A program made the translations under genes and the position numbers. DNA of 64,000 bases from Caulobacter sp. UNC279MFTsu5.1 (GTDB lineage Bacteria > Pseudomonadota > Alphaproteobacteria > Caulobacterales > Caulobacteraceae), in contig NZ_FORN01000002.1 in the NCBI RefSeq assembly GCF_900114015.1, forward strand, positions 62,001 to 126,000. The letters run 5' to 3'. Below are positions 8,540 to 17,052 of the stretch, in pieces. The notes below the pieces were generated by a model that worked only from the letters and a program-made list of their open reading frames with translations, was not told the origin of the DNA and made no database searches. The stretch's first letter is position 1; the number at the start of each line of letters is the position of its first letter.

Positions 8540-10600
8540 ATGACCAAGTTGCTTCGCAGCCACGCGCCTTGGATGGCGCTCGCCCTTGTCGGCGCGCTCG
8601 CCCTGGGGGTTCTCGCCACCGCGCGCGGCGAGCACGTCAATGCGCTGTGGGTGGTGGCCGCGGCTCTGTCGGTCCACCTCGTGGCCTATCGCTACTACAG
8701 TCGCTACATCGCCAGCTCGGTGATGCGGCTCGAGGCCGGACGGGCCACGCCGGCGGTACGGCGTAACGATGGCCTGGATTTCGTGCCGACCGACCGACGG
8801 GTGCTGTTTGGTCACCATTTCGCGGCGATCGCGGGGGCCGGTCCCCTGGTCGGTCCGGTGCTGGCGGCCCAGATGGGCTACCTGCCGGGCGTGCTGTGGA
8901 TTCTGGCGGGGGTGGTGCTGGCCGGGGCGGTGCAGGATTTCATGATCCTGTTCATCTCGATGCGCCGCGACGGGCGCTCGCTGGGCGAGCTGATCCGCGC
9001 TGAAATGGGGATTATCCCCGGCATGGTGGCTCTGCTGGGAGCCTTCATGATCATGATCATCATCCTGGCGGTGCTGTCGCTGATCGTGGTCAAGGCGCTG
9101 GTCGCCAGCCCCTGGGGCGCCTTCACCGTAGGGGTGACGATCCCGATCGCGCTCTTCATGGGGATCTACACCCGCTTCTTGCGGCCGGCCCGGATTGGTG
9201 AGGTTTCGCTGATCGGCTTCGTCCTGTTGATGGCGGCCATTGTCTTTGGTCAGTCGGTCGCCCATTCGCCGCTGCTGGCGCCGCTGTTCACCCTGACCGC
9301 GACGCAGCTCTGCTTCGTGCTGATCGGCTACGGCGCTGTCGCCTCGGTCTTGCCGGTGTGGCTGCTGCTGGCGCCGCGCGACTATCTCTCGACCTTCCTG
9401 AAGATCGGCGCGATCGGCGCCCTGGCGATCGGCATCGTGGTCATGGGGCCGGACCTGAGGATGCCCGCCCTGACCCGGTTCATCGATGGCTCCGGCCCGG
9501 TGTGGTCGGGACCCCTCTTCCCGTTTCTGTTCATCACCATCGCCTGCGGCGCGGTCTCCGGCTTCCACGCCTTGATCGCCTCGGGCACGACGCCCAAGCT
9601 GATCGCCAAGGAAACGGACGCGCCCCTGATCGGCTATGGGGCGATGCTGGTGGAGTCGTTCGTGGCGATCATGGCCCTGGTGTCGGCCTCCATCATCGAC
9701 CCGGGCGTTTACTTCACCATGAACAGTCCGCCGGCCGTGGTCGGGACGACCGCGCAAAGCGCATCGTCAGCCGTCGGGGGGATGGGGTTCCCGATCGCGG
9801 CCGCGACCATCAGTCAGACCGCCCAGGACGTCGGGGAAACGACGATCATCTCGCGGGCTGGTGGCGCGCCGACCCTGGCCGTGGGGATGGCCCAGATCTT
9901 CTCCCACGTGGTCGGCGGCAAAGCGATGATGGCCTTCTGGTACCACTTCGCCATCCTGTTCGAGGCGCTGTTCATTCTGACCGCCGTTGACGCCGGCACG
10001 CGGGCCGGACGGTTCATGCTCCAGGACCTTCTGGGGACCTTTATCCCGAGATTCCGCGACACCTCGGCCCTGGGCCCCAGCCTGATCGCGTCGGGCCTGT
10101 GCGTCGCGGCCTGGGGCTATTTCCTCTACCAGGGCGTCACCGACCCGCTCGGCGGCATCAACACGCTGTGGCCCCTGTTTGGCATCTCCAACCAGATGCT
10201 GGCGGCCGTGGCGTTGATCCTGGGAACCGTGGTCATCTTTAAGATGAAGCGCCAGCGCCACGCCTGGGTGACGATCGCGCCGGCGGCTTGGCTGATCGCG
10301 TGCACCCTGACGGCGGGGGCGATGAAACTGTTCTCACCGCTGCCGACCGTGGGTTTCCTGGCGCACGCCCGCGTCTATTCGGCGGCGATCGCCGAGGCCA
10401 AAGTGCTGGCGCCGGCCAAGTCGATGGCCAACATGCGTCAGATCGTGCTCAACGACCGGATCAACGCGGTGCTCTGCTCGATCTTCATCCTCGTGGTCGC
10501 GTGTATCCTGCTCTATGGCGTGCGCGCCTGCCTGGCCGCCCTGCGTCGGCCCGATTGGACGGCCCAGGAAACGCCGGACCCGCTGGCGGCGGCCGAGTGA
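8540..10600 (+). CDS. cstA: CstA peptide/pyruvate transporter (carbon starvation protein)
   Basis: Large inner-membrane transporter of the CstA family, 686 residues with about 16 helices. Diagnostic stretches include RYYSRYIASSVMRL, the GHHFAAIAGAGPLVGPVLAAQ segment and SGFHALIASGTTPKLI. CstA proteins import pyruvate or peptides under carbon limitation. The ATG at 8540 gives the normal family length (about 700); an open frame reaches back to 8030 but codes for the preceding gene in another frame. A small YbdD-type gene overlaps its end, the usual arrangement. Confidence 0.95.
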   Translation: MTKLLRSHAPWMALALVGALALGVLATARGEHVNALWVVAAALSVHLVAYRYYSRYIASSVMRLEAGRATPAVRRNDGLDFVPTDRRVLFGHHFAAIAGAGPLVGPVLAAQMGYLPGVLWILAGVVLAGAVQDFMILFISMRRDGRSLGELIRAEMGIIPGMVALLGAFMIMIIILAVLSLIVVKALVASPWGAFTVGVTIPIALFMGIYTRFLRPARIGEVSLIGFVLLMAAIVFGQSVAHSPLLAPLFTLTATQLCFVLIGYGAVASVLPVWLLLAPRDYLSTFLKIGAIGALAIGIVVMGPDLRMPALTRFIDGSGPVWSGPLFPFLFITIACGAVSGFHALIASGTTPKLIAKETDAPLIGYGAMLVESFVAIMALVSASIIDPGVYFTMNSPPAVVGTTAQSASSAVGGMGFPIAAATISQTAQDVGETTIISRAGGAPTLAVGMAQIFSHVVGGKAMMAFWYHFAILFEALFILTAVDAGTRAGRFMLQDLLGTFIPRFRDTSALGPSLIASGLCVAAWGYFLYQGVTDPLGGINTLWPLFGISNQMLAAVALILGTVVIFKMKRQRHAWVTIAPAAWLIACTLTAGAMKLFSPLPTVGFLAHARVYSAAIAEAKVLAPAKSMANMRQIVLNDRINAVLCSIFILVVACILLYGVRACLAALRRPDWTAQETPDPLAAAE

Positions 10601-10815
10601 TGGCGGCGGTCTGGAAAGAGCGCCTGATGTCGGCCGGCCGCTGCCTGTGCGACAGCGCCCGGCTTATGGTCGGGGTGCCCAACTACGACGTCTATGTCGC
10701 GCACGTGGCCATGACCCATCCGGGCCAGGCGCCGATGAGCTATGAGGCGTTCTTTCGCGATCGCCAGCAAGCCCGCTACGGTGGGGGCGGCAAGGGCGGC
10801 TTTCGCTGCTGCTGA
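10600..10815 (+). CDS. YbdD/YjiX family small protein (DUF466)
   Basis: Protein of 71 residues with the family pattern MVGVPNYDVYVAHVAMTHP and an ending in RYGGGGKGGFRCC, typical of the YbdD/YjiX family that always accompanies CstA or BtsT transporters. The ATG at 10600 overlaps the cstA stop (TGATG), so translation is coupled. In other bacteria the partner is needed for pyruvate uptake by the transporter; that role is inferred here. Confidence 0.9.
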   Translation: MAAVWKERLMSAGRCLCDSARLMVGVPNYDVYVAHVAMTHPGQAPMSYEAFFRDRQQARYGGGGKGGFRCC

Positions 10816-10862
10816 GGCAGGAGCGGCCTGCGCGGCGGGTCGCGCCGACGATCGCAACAGCG

Positions 10863-10898
10863 GTAACCGAAGCGGTCGGCTTGATGACGGCTGTAACC
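10863..10898 (+). promoter_or_regulatory. Paired GTAACC boxes upstream of a small secreted-protein gene
   Basis: Two exact GTAACC copies at 10863 and 10893, 30 bases apart (three helical turns), 129 and 99 bases before the ATG at 10992. Same geometry as at 6108/6140 and 7926/7957. The factor is unknown. Confidence 0.5.
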
Positions 10899-10991
10899 AC
10901 TAGGGCCGGTTTAAGGCCAGGCGCATGAACTAAGACCAAGCCTCCAGGCCGCCCGTCGCAAGGACGCAAAGCGGCGATGTTCGGAGCGCCG

Positions 10992-11294
10992 ATGTCTCGT
11001 CGATGTGGTTCCCTGCCGACCTTCTTGGCGGTGATCGTGGGCGTGGTCGCCCTGCCTTTGACCGCGGCCGAACGGCTTGCCGATGGCCACGCGGCTCCAG
11101 CCTGTAAGACGCAGGATCGGCTCGCGGCGCCGCCGCGGCGTCCTGCGAAAGGCGCCGTGACCTGCGCCGTTGCGGATCGGGCCAAGCCCGTCCAGCCAAG
11201 CCCCGCGCCGCAAACCGAGGGGCGTCCGGGGCCGTCGCACAAGGCCTGGTTCGATGACTATCGCGTCAGGGGCGCCGGGCTGATCGAGCGGTAG
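10992..11294 (+). CDS. Small exported Pro-rich protein, unknown function
   Basis: About 100 residues with an N-terminal hydrophobic signal (GSLPTFLAVIVGVVALPLTAA) and a Pro/Ala-rich rest containing two cysteines (PACKT, VTCAV). No family recognised. An ATG at 10977 in the same frame is an alternative start; 10992 fits the spacing of the upstream paired boxes. Codon use is like the neighbours. Moderate confidence because the protein is short and low in complexity. Confidence 0.45.
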   Translation: MSRRCGSLPTFLAVIVGVVALPLTAAERLADGHAAPACKTQDRLAAPPRRPAKGAVTCAVADRAKPVQPSPAPQTEGRPGPSHKAWFDDYRVRGAGLIER

Positions 11295-11536
11295 CCCCAA
11301 GTCTTTCCAGACCTTACCGAAATTTACGCGCCCGACCGCAGGCGCCGCGCTAAGCCCTGTCCCTGGCCACCGCAAACGCCACGCCAACAGGCCGTGAGGA
11401 AGCCGGGGGCCGGGCGCGCCAAGCCTTCCGCTACGGAGCGGTGTCGGCCCATCGCCCAGCCGGAGGAGCCGACGCCATCGCCACCGCGCCGCCGCCAGGC
11501 GCCGGTGACATCACCCGACCGCCGCGAGGACCCGCC

Positions 11537-12283
11537 ATGTCGACGACCTTTCCAGCACCCAGCGTGGTCGCTGCTCCGGCGAAGATCCTGATCGTCGACG
11601 ACGATCGCGCGATGCAGGCGATGCTGAGCGAGTACTTCGCCAACAACGGCATGAAGCCATCGGTGGCCGCCAATCGCGCGGAGATGATCGATCGGCTGCG
11701 CGCCGAGCCGCACGCCGTCATCCTCGATCTGAAGCTGGGCGAGGACGATGGTCTGGATCTCCTGCGCCTGATCCGCACGCAGTCGGACGTGCCCGTGATC
11801 ATCACCACCGGTCACCGCCGCGAAGAGATCGATCGTGTCGTGGGCCTGGAACTGGGAGCGGACGACTATGTCACCAAGCCCTTCAGCCCCCGCGAGCTCC
11901 TGGCCAGAGTCCGGGCGATCCTCAGGCGCGGCGGCGCGGGCGTGGACCTCAAAAGGGCGAGAGGCCGCAATCGGATTCGGTTCGGCGCGTGGGAATTGGA
12001 CCGGGGCGGTCACACCGTCCGCCGGGGCGATGAAGAGCCCATCCTCCTAACCAAGGGCGAATACGGTCTGCTGCTGGCCTTTCTCGAGGCCCCCAACCGA
12101 CCGCTCTCGCGCGAACATCTGCTGCGCGCCACGCGGGTTCATGACGACGTCTTCGATCGCTCGATCGACGTCCAGATCCTGCGGCTGCGCCGCAAGCTTG
12201 AATCCGATCCCAGCGATCCGCGACTGATCGAGACGATCCGTGGCGTCGGCTATGTATTCCGATCCGTTGTCGAGGCGCCATGA
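11537..12283 (+). CDS. VirG-like OmpR-family response regulator
   Basis: Two-domain response regulator of 248 residues. The receiver has the acidic pair in ILIVDDDRAM, the phospho-acceptor aspartate in AVILDLKLGEDDG, and the lysine in DYVTKPFSPREL. The C-terminal winged helix carries REHLLRATRVHDDVFDRSID and LIETIRGVGYVF, which closely follow VirG of Agrobacterium. ATG 11537 has a GAGG site; the frame is open further upstream without a better start. The stop overlaps the next gene by four bases, and the cognate VirA-like kinase is the third gene of the operon. Confidence 0.9.
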   Translation: MSTTFPAPSVVAAPAKILIVDDDRAMQAMLSEYFANNGMKPSVAANRAEMIDRLRAEPHAVILDLKLGEDDGLDLLRLIRTQSDVPVIITTGHRREEIDRVVGLELGADDYVTKPFSPRELLARVRAILRRGGAGVDLKRARGRNRIRFGAWELDRGGHTVRRGDEEPILLTKGEYGLLLAFLEAPNRPLSREHLLRATRVHDDVFDRSIDVQILRLRRKLESDPSDPRLIETIRGVGYVFRSVVEAP

Positions 12284-13227
12284 AGGGGATGATCGCCCTG
12301 GGCGCGTTGGCCATGGCCGCCGCGGTCGCCGCGGACGCCTGGCCGCGTGACGATGCGGAAACGATGGTCCGGCACGAGACTGGACAGGCCTTCAGGCCGG
12401 TCGCGACCAAGGTCCTGTCCAGGCGCGAGGCCGCCCAGGCGAGGTTGGGGGAGGCGCTCTTCGCCGATCCGAGACTGTCGGGGAAGGGGACGCGCGCTTG
12501 CGTTAGCTGCCATGATCTGGCGACAAACGGGGCGAGCGCGCGCGCCAACGATCTGGCGCCGGACGGACGGGCGCTCGCCTTCAACACCCCAACCGTGTTC
12601 AACGCCGCCACGAGCTTTCGTCTGAACTGGGAAGGGCGCTTTCGCAGTCTCGAGACCCAGGCGCGACGCTCGATCGAGAACCCGGCCATCATGGGGGGCG
12701 ACCCTGGCGTGGTCGCCAGCCGGCTAGGCGCCGATCCAGCCATCAGGAGCCAGTTCGTCGCCGCGTTCGGGCGCGATCCCAACGCCGAGGACGTGGCCGC
12801 GGCCCTGGCCCGTTTCGAGACGACGCTGATCACCCCGGACGCGCGTTTTGACCGCTACCTGCGCGGTGACACCGCCGCCCTGGAACCCCAGGCGTTACGC
12901 GGCTACCGCCTCTTCCAGTCGGCGGGATGCTCGTCCTGCCACCAGGGCGTCAATATCGGCGGCAACCTCTTCCAACGCAGCGGCGTCTTTCACACCCTGA
13001 CCGACCCGCGCGCGCCGATCATGCGGGTGCCGTCCCTGCGCAATGTCGAAACGACGGCGCCCTACTTCCACGACGGCAGCGCCAGGACCCTCGAGGACGC
13101 CATCCGGGCCATGGGGCGAAGCCAACTCAATCGCGTGCTGACCCCCGCCCAGGTCGACGATATCGCCGCCTTTCTGCGCAGTCTCACCGGCCAGTATCGC
13201 GGCCGGAGCGTCAGGGCGCGGGAATGA
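12280..13227 (+). CDS. Di-haem cytochrome c peroxidase (MauG/CcpA family)
   Basis: Exported di-haem protein of 315 residues with a signal peptide (residues 1-18). Two haem c sites are visible: CVSCH at residues 74-78 and CSSCH at 217-221, with the family segments ALFADPRLSG before the first and FHDGSARTLEDAI near the end. Such enzymes reduce hydrogen peroxide in the periplasm or, in the MauG branch, oxidise protein residues. It sits between and overlaps both two-component genes by four bases, so it is made together with them; this suggests the sensor and the peroxidase work on the same signal. Confidence 0.9.
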   Translation: MKGMIALGALAMAAAVAADAWPRDDAETMVRHETGQAFRPVATKVLSRREAAQARLGEALFADPRLSGKGTRACVSCHDLATNGASARANDLAPDGRALAFNTPTVFNAATSFRLNWEGRFRSLETQARRSIENPAIMGGDPGVVASRLGADPAIRSQFVAAFGRDPNAEDVAAALARFETTLITPDARFDRYLRGDTAALEPQALRGYRLFQSAGCSSCHQGVNIGGNLFQRSGVFHTLTDPRAPIMRVPSLRNVETTAPYFHDGSARTLEDAIRAMGRSQLNRVLTPAQVDDIAAFLRSLTGQYRGRSVRARE

Positions 13228-15653
13228 AGCGGACCTTTCCCCCTGTCCTGGCCCTGTTCGTCATCCTCGTGCTGACGGCGTTGCTGCGCAACGGCATGCA
13301 GCCGGGGCCCGGGGAGGTCGACACCATGCAGCGGGCGCTCGATCGTTTCGAGAACGCCCAGCACATGCTTCGGCGCGACGTGATCAGCGTTCGCGCTGGT
13401 CTCCTGCGGTCGTACGATCCGATCGTCGAGGACGTCGATGCGCTCTATGCCGCCCTCGCGCCGCTGGACCGCATGGCCCAGACGCCGGCGAACAAAGCGC
13501 TGATCGAGGATCTGCAGGCTTCGGCCCGCCGCCAGGAGGCGCTGACGGAGGCGCTGAAGAGCGACAGCGCCCTGTTGCAGAACAGCCTGGCCTATTTCAG
13601 CACGCTCAGCGCCAGCGACGACCTCTTCGATCAGGCCAATGTCGAGGCGGGACGGTTGACCGGCGCGATGCTGCGCCTGACCCTCAACACCTCTTCCGAC
13701 ACCCAGGCGCTCGTTGACCGGCGCATCGCCGACTTCGCCGCGGGGCCGGGGCGGTCGGGACGGGACCGTGAGGCGCGGGCGGTGCTGCTCAGCCATGCCA
13801 GATTGCTGCGCCAATTGCTCCCGGAGACCGACGCGCGCCTGACCGCGCTCTTGGCCGAGGACGACGTCGCCGCCCGCGCCCAGCTCAGGGCGTGGATCAG
13901 TCACGAACGGGTCCGCGCTGAGACGCGGGCGCAGCGCTATCGAAACGCCCTCTACGCCACCGCGGTGCTGTTGACGGTCGTCCTCGCGGGCCTGGGTGTC
14001 AGGCTCGCGGTCCACATGGCCAATCTCAAGCGTCGAGGCGCGTTCGAGCGAGGCCTTGCCGAGATGTCGGCGGAGATCGTCGCGGCCCGCCCCGAAGAGG
14101 TCAAGGCGCGCTTCGATAGCGGTCTGGCCCGGCTTGCGCTCCATGCGCAGGCCGATGCGGCCTTCCTGTTCGGGGAGGGGGACTACGGCTGCGCCCGGAT
14201 CTGGCCCAGGCCCTATCAGGGCGCGGATCCTGACTGGGCGCCCGCCGCTCGCGCCTTGGCCGGCCTGGCCCAGCGCCGGGCCGACGGCGTCTTTCGCGGC
14301 GCCGCGACCTGGCCCTGGCCGGAGGGACAGGACGCCGCGCCCCGGCGGGCTAATATCGTGGCCATGGTCCTGGTCAACGAGCACGGGGATCACTGTGTCC
14401 TTGGCTTCGCCCGGTTCGAGGGACGCGTCCAGATCCGCGACGCCGACTTGGGGGTCATGCGTCTGGCGCTCGATGTGCTCGCTGGCGGGGTGCGGCGCTC
14501 ACGCATGGAGCAGCAGCGTTCGGCGCTCGAGGTGCGTCTGCAGCAGGCAGGCCGCACCGAGGCCATCGGCACGTTCGCCGGCGGGATCGCGCACAACTTC
14601 AACAACATCCTGAGCGCGATAGCGGGATATGTGGAGATGGCCTCGGCGATCCCGAAAACACCGCGCGCCGTGACGCGCTATGTCGAGCAGATCGGCGTCG
14701 CGGTCGGGCGCGCGCGCCGGCTCGTCGACCTAATCCTGCTCTACGGCGCGCGCTCGAGCCCCGTTCGCCAGCGCGTGGATCTTCGGGCCTTGCTCGGCGA
14801 AAGCGTCTCTTTGCTCAGCGCCGCCCACGGTCAGACGGCGACCTTCGCGATCGAGGCTGGCGAGGAGGACTACCGAGTGCTGGGGGATCCGTCTCGCCTG
14901 CAGCAGATCATCTTGAATCTGGCGTCAAACGCGGTGCAGGCGATGGGCGGCAATGGGCAAGTGGCGCTGACGCTTGGCCGACGCGTGAACCGAGCGCCCG
15001 TTGAGAAGACCAGCGGGGTTCTGCTGGCCGGCGACTATGTGGTGCTTTCCGTCGTGGATCACGGCGTGGGCATGTCGGCCGCCACGCGGTCGCGGATCTT
15101 CGAGCCGTTCTTCACGACGCGCCCCGAAGGCAATGGACTGGGCCTGGCGACGACGGCCGAGACCGCCCGCGAATTGGGGGGCGCGGTCAATGTTCGTTCG
15201 GTGCTCGGGAGCGGTTCGACCTTCGAGGTCTGGCTGCCCGCCGGCGGGCAGGCGCCGGTGGGCGCGGTATCGGCGCCGGGGCGCGGCGAGACGGTCCTGC
15301 TGCTGTCGGACAGCGAGAGCCTGTGTCAGGACGAGGAGCGGATCGCCGCGCTCGGCTACGAGCCGGTGGGCTTCGTCGAGATCGAGCGCGCCATCGCCGC
15401 CTTGCGCGCCTGGCCGCAGCGCTTCGACGCCATGGTGGCGCGCACCAACCGGGCCGAGTGCGCGATCGCGCTGCGCCAGGCCGCGCCGGCGCTGGGGCTC
15501 ATCCTGCTCTCGGACACGCGCCTGCGCGCCAACGCGCCTCTGCGGACCCTAGCGGCGTCCTTGCCCAATAGCCGGCTGCTGTCGGGATCGCTGACGGCCA
15601 CGGACTTGGCTGAGGTCATCGCTCAGGCCCCGACGGCGACGGGCGGCGTATGA
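13224..15653 (+). CDS. VirA-like hybrid sensor histidine kinase
   Basis: Membrane sensor kinase of 809 residues. Membrane segments at about residues 5-22 and 241-264 enclose an all-helical periplasmic domain like the DAHL domain of VirA. A GAF-like region (about 275-420) is followed by the kinase core with the phospho-accepting histidine in FAGGIAHNFNNIL (His457), ATP-binding motifs GVGMSAATRSRIFEPFF and GNGLGLAT, and a C-terminal receiver-like domain (about 690-800). That domain lacks the usual phospho-acceptor aspartate (FDAMVART), so it is a pseudo-receiver as in VirA. It overlaps the peroxidase gene by four bases; an open frame reaching further back overlaps that gene and is not used. Confidence 0.9.
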   Translation: MKRTFPPVLALFVILVLTALLRNGMQPGPGEVDTMQRALDRFENAQHMLRRDVISVRAGLLRSYDPIVEDVDALYAALAPLDRMAQTPANKALIEDLQASARRQEALTEALKSDSALLQNSLAYFSTLSASDDLFDQANVEAGRLTGAMLRLTLNTSSDTQALVDRRIADFAAGPGRSGRDREARAVLLSHARLLRQLLPETDARLTALLAEDDVAARAQLRAWISHERVRAETRAQRYRNALYATAVLLTVVLAGLGVRLAVHMANLKRRGAFERGLAEMSAEIVAARPEEVKARFDSGLARLALHAQADAAFLFGEGDYGCARIWPRPYQGADPDWAPAARALAGLAQRRADGVFRGAATWPWPEGQDAAPRRANIVAMVLVNEHGDHCVLGFARFEGRVQIRDADLGVMRLALDVLAGGVRRSRMEQQRSALEVRLQQAGRTEAIGTFAGGIAHNFNNILSAIAGYVEMASAIPKTPRAVTRYVEQIGVAVGRARRLVDLILLYGARSSPVRQRVDLRALLGESVSLLSAAHGQTATFAIEAGEEDYRVLGDPSRLQQIILNLASNAVQAMGGNGQVALTLGRRVNRAPVEKTSGVLLAGDYVVLSVVDHGVGMSAATRSRIFEPFFTTRPEGNGLGLATTAETARELGGAVNVRSVLGSGSTFEVWLPAGGQAPVGAVSAPGRGETVLLLSDSESLCQDEERIAALGYEPVGFVEIERAIAALRAWPQRFDAMVARTNRAECAIALRQAAPALGLILLSDTRLRANAPLRTLAASLPNSRLLSGSLTATDLAEVIAQAPTATGGV

Positions 15654-16023
15654 GGTTGTCGATGCATGAGAGACAGGCCGCGCCGGCATGAAAAATGGCG
15701 GCGGGCTTGCAGTCCCGCCGCCGTCTCGGCAACGCCTCGAGGGGTCCAGGTTCCAGCGTCGAACGCGTAGATCGGGGGGAATACGCGTCCTTTGCCAAGA
15801 AGCCCGAGGCCGCACGCTCGCGATGCGGCCTCTAAGTTACGCCTGGCCTACGGGGGGAGGGCCAGGCTGGGCGAACGCTTCGACCTTTGGGGGCAAGCCG
15901 CGCGGAGCGGCAAGGGGTCGGCGTTTCTTCTGGTTATCTTTCGGCTGCGCGGCCCTGGCGGGCAACGCGGGGATGATTTCAGCGGTAACGTCCCGCGTAC
16001 TGAGCCATGTCGATCGTAGTGCG
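15654..16023. other. Convergent intergenic region rich in perfect hairpins
   Basis: No gene seen in 370 bases between the convergent kinase and AraC genes. It holds three perfect inverted repeats: GGCGGCGGG/CCCGCCGCC (15697-15722), GAGGCCGCA/TGCGGCCTC (15806-15832) and GCCTGGCC/GGCCAGGC (about 15841-15868). The first serves as a terminator; the others may be terminators or part of a structured RNA. Confidence 0.5.
15691..15722 (-). terminator. Intrinsic terminator reading leftward
   Basis: Perfect 9-bp stem GGCGGCGGG/CCCGCCGCC followed, on the minus strand, by ATTTTT (15691-15696). It can stop leftward transcripts from the AraC gene, about 300 bases upstream, before they enter the kinase gene. 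Confidence 0.65.
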
Positions 16024-16461
16024 CTAGCACGACCCCATGACTTCGACCTGATGGCCAAGCGCCGCCATCCGCCGCCACTTGGACGGCGTCGAGCCGGTGA
16101 CGTCGCCGAAGGTGCGCGTGAAGTGCGCCTGGTCGGTGAAGCCGCAGGCCAGCGCTATCTGGCAGAGGCTCGAGGATGTCTTGGTCATCATCGCCTGAGC
16201 GTGCTCGATCCGGCGACGGGCCACGAACCGGGAGAAGGTCAGGCCGAACGACTGTCTGAACCGGCGGGAGAAATAGCCGGGGCTGAGCTTGGCGTGCGCG
16301 GCGGCGCCGCGGATTGACAACCGGCCGGCCAGGTCGCCGTCGATGTAGTCGCGCACGCGTCGCGCCTGCCAGGGCAGGAGGCCCTCCCATTGGGACGGGG
16401 CGGCGGGGATGAGGGCCATGACGTTCGCGCCAGGGCCGGCGGTGAGTTCGATCTGCGCCAT
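16024..16461 (-). CDS. AraC-family transcriptional regulator
   Basis: Short AraC regulator of 145 residues consisting of little more than the DNA-binding domain: first helix-turn-helix LSIRGAAAHAKLSPGYFSR and second QIALACGFTDQAHFTRTF with the family end TGSTPSKWRR. There is no N-terminal sensor domain, so it may act in a ligand-independent way. It is divergent from the XapX/YtcJ/DoxX/YoaK operon and may control it. A three-unit 10-bp phased repeat lies 64-88 bases upstream of its start. Confidence 0.88.
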   Translation of the reverse strand: MAQIELTAGPGANVMALIPAAPSQWEGLLPWQARRVRDYIDGDLAGRLSIRGAAAHAKLSPGYFSRRFRQSFGLTFSRFVARRRIEHAQAMMTKTSSSLCQIALACGFTDQAHFTRTFGDVTGSTPSKWRRMAALGHQVEVMGSC

Positions 16462-16776
16462 GCGCTGTCTCCACTGGCTAAGGTGTTCGCCAATGAGACT
16501 AGGCGCAGATGCGCGAGCCGACGCGTAAAGCTCAGTAAAGGGTCGTCAAGCGTGGGACTAGGGTGGTCTGGTTCCCGCGTTTTGAAGCTTGATGCTTCGA
16601 AAATGCTCGACTTTTCTTTCAGTCACCGCCGGGTGGGTGAGGCACGCGAACAACCAATCCATTCAAGCTGCGGGGGCGTCGGCGAGCGAAGTCTAACGTC
16701 TATCGACGCGTGGCCGTCACGCCACGACTGGCCATGCCCTCGTAAGCGCGCGGGGGACGCACATAAGGAGACCGCC
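16462..16776. promoter_or_regulatory. Divergent promoter region, AraC / XapX operon
   Basis: About 315 bases with no gene. Besides the phased repeat (16525-16549) it contains an inverted repeat TTTTGAAGC / GCTTCGAAAA at 16580-16603 around TTGAT, a possible operator or small hairpin. AAGGAG at 16765-16770 is the ribosome binding site for the XapX gene. Confidence 0.45.
16525..16549 (-). promoter_or_regulatory. 10-bp phased TTTAC repeat upstream of the AraC gene
   Basis: Read toward the AraC gene: TTGAC GACCC TTTAC TGAGC TTTAC, three units with exact 10-bp period, 64 bases before the start codon. Members of the same element occur before four other genes (27487, 27607, 34301, 40859). Period and direct-repeat layout are those of winged-helix regulators of the OmpR/PhoB type. 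Confidence 0.6.
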
Positions 16777-17052
16777 ATGAAGCCCTACCTGCTCTCGCTC
16801 GGCGCCGGGCTCCTCGTGGGCGTGATCTACGCTTTGCTGGGGGTGCGCTCGCCCGCGCCGCCCGCCATCGCCCTGCTGGGCCTGATGGGCATGCTGCTGG
16901 GCGAGCAGGCGGTCCCAATCGCCAAGCGCCTGATGACCAGGGCGCCGGTCGTGGCCTACCTGAAGACACCCGAATGCGCCGGCCAGGTCCTGGGATCGCA
17001 AGCCGTCGCCGGCGATGGTCCCGAGCCCAAGTCGCCAAGTGATCAGGCATGA
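16777..17052 (+). CDS. XapX domain membrane protein (DUF1427)
   Basis: Protein of 91 residues with two membrane helices in the XapX pattern (LSLGAGLLVGVIYALLGVRS and PPAIALLGLMGMLLGEQA). Function unknown; the family is repeatedly found with YtcJ-like amidohydrolases and DoxX proteins, as here. Start at ATG 16777 has AAGGAG seven bases upstream. Its stop overlaps the amidohydrolase start (ATGA). Confidence 0.85.
   Translation: MKPYLLSLGAGLLVGVIYALLGVRSPAPPAIALLGLMGMLLGEQAVPIAKRLMTRAPVVAYLKTPECAGQVLGSQAVAGDGPEPKSPSDQA

Noticed and set aside
8465-9757. 430-codon antisense frame inside cstA
   Set aside because: Rich in Arg, His, Gln and Asp as expected from the complement of a hydrophobic membrane-protein gene; no family and no ribosome binding site.
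11313-11327. CTTAC-CGAAA-TTTAC, a sixth 10-bp phased pair
   Set aside because: It fits the period, but the third unit is poor (CTTTC), the spacer is not GC-rich and it lies 210 bases from the VirG-like gene, so it was left out of the regulon.
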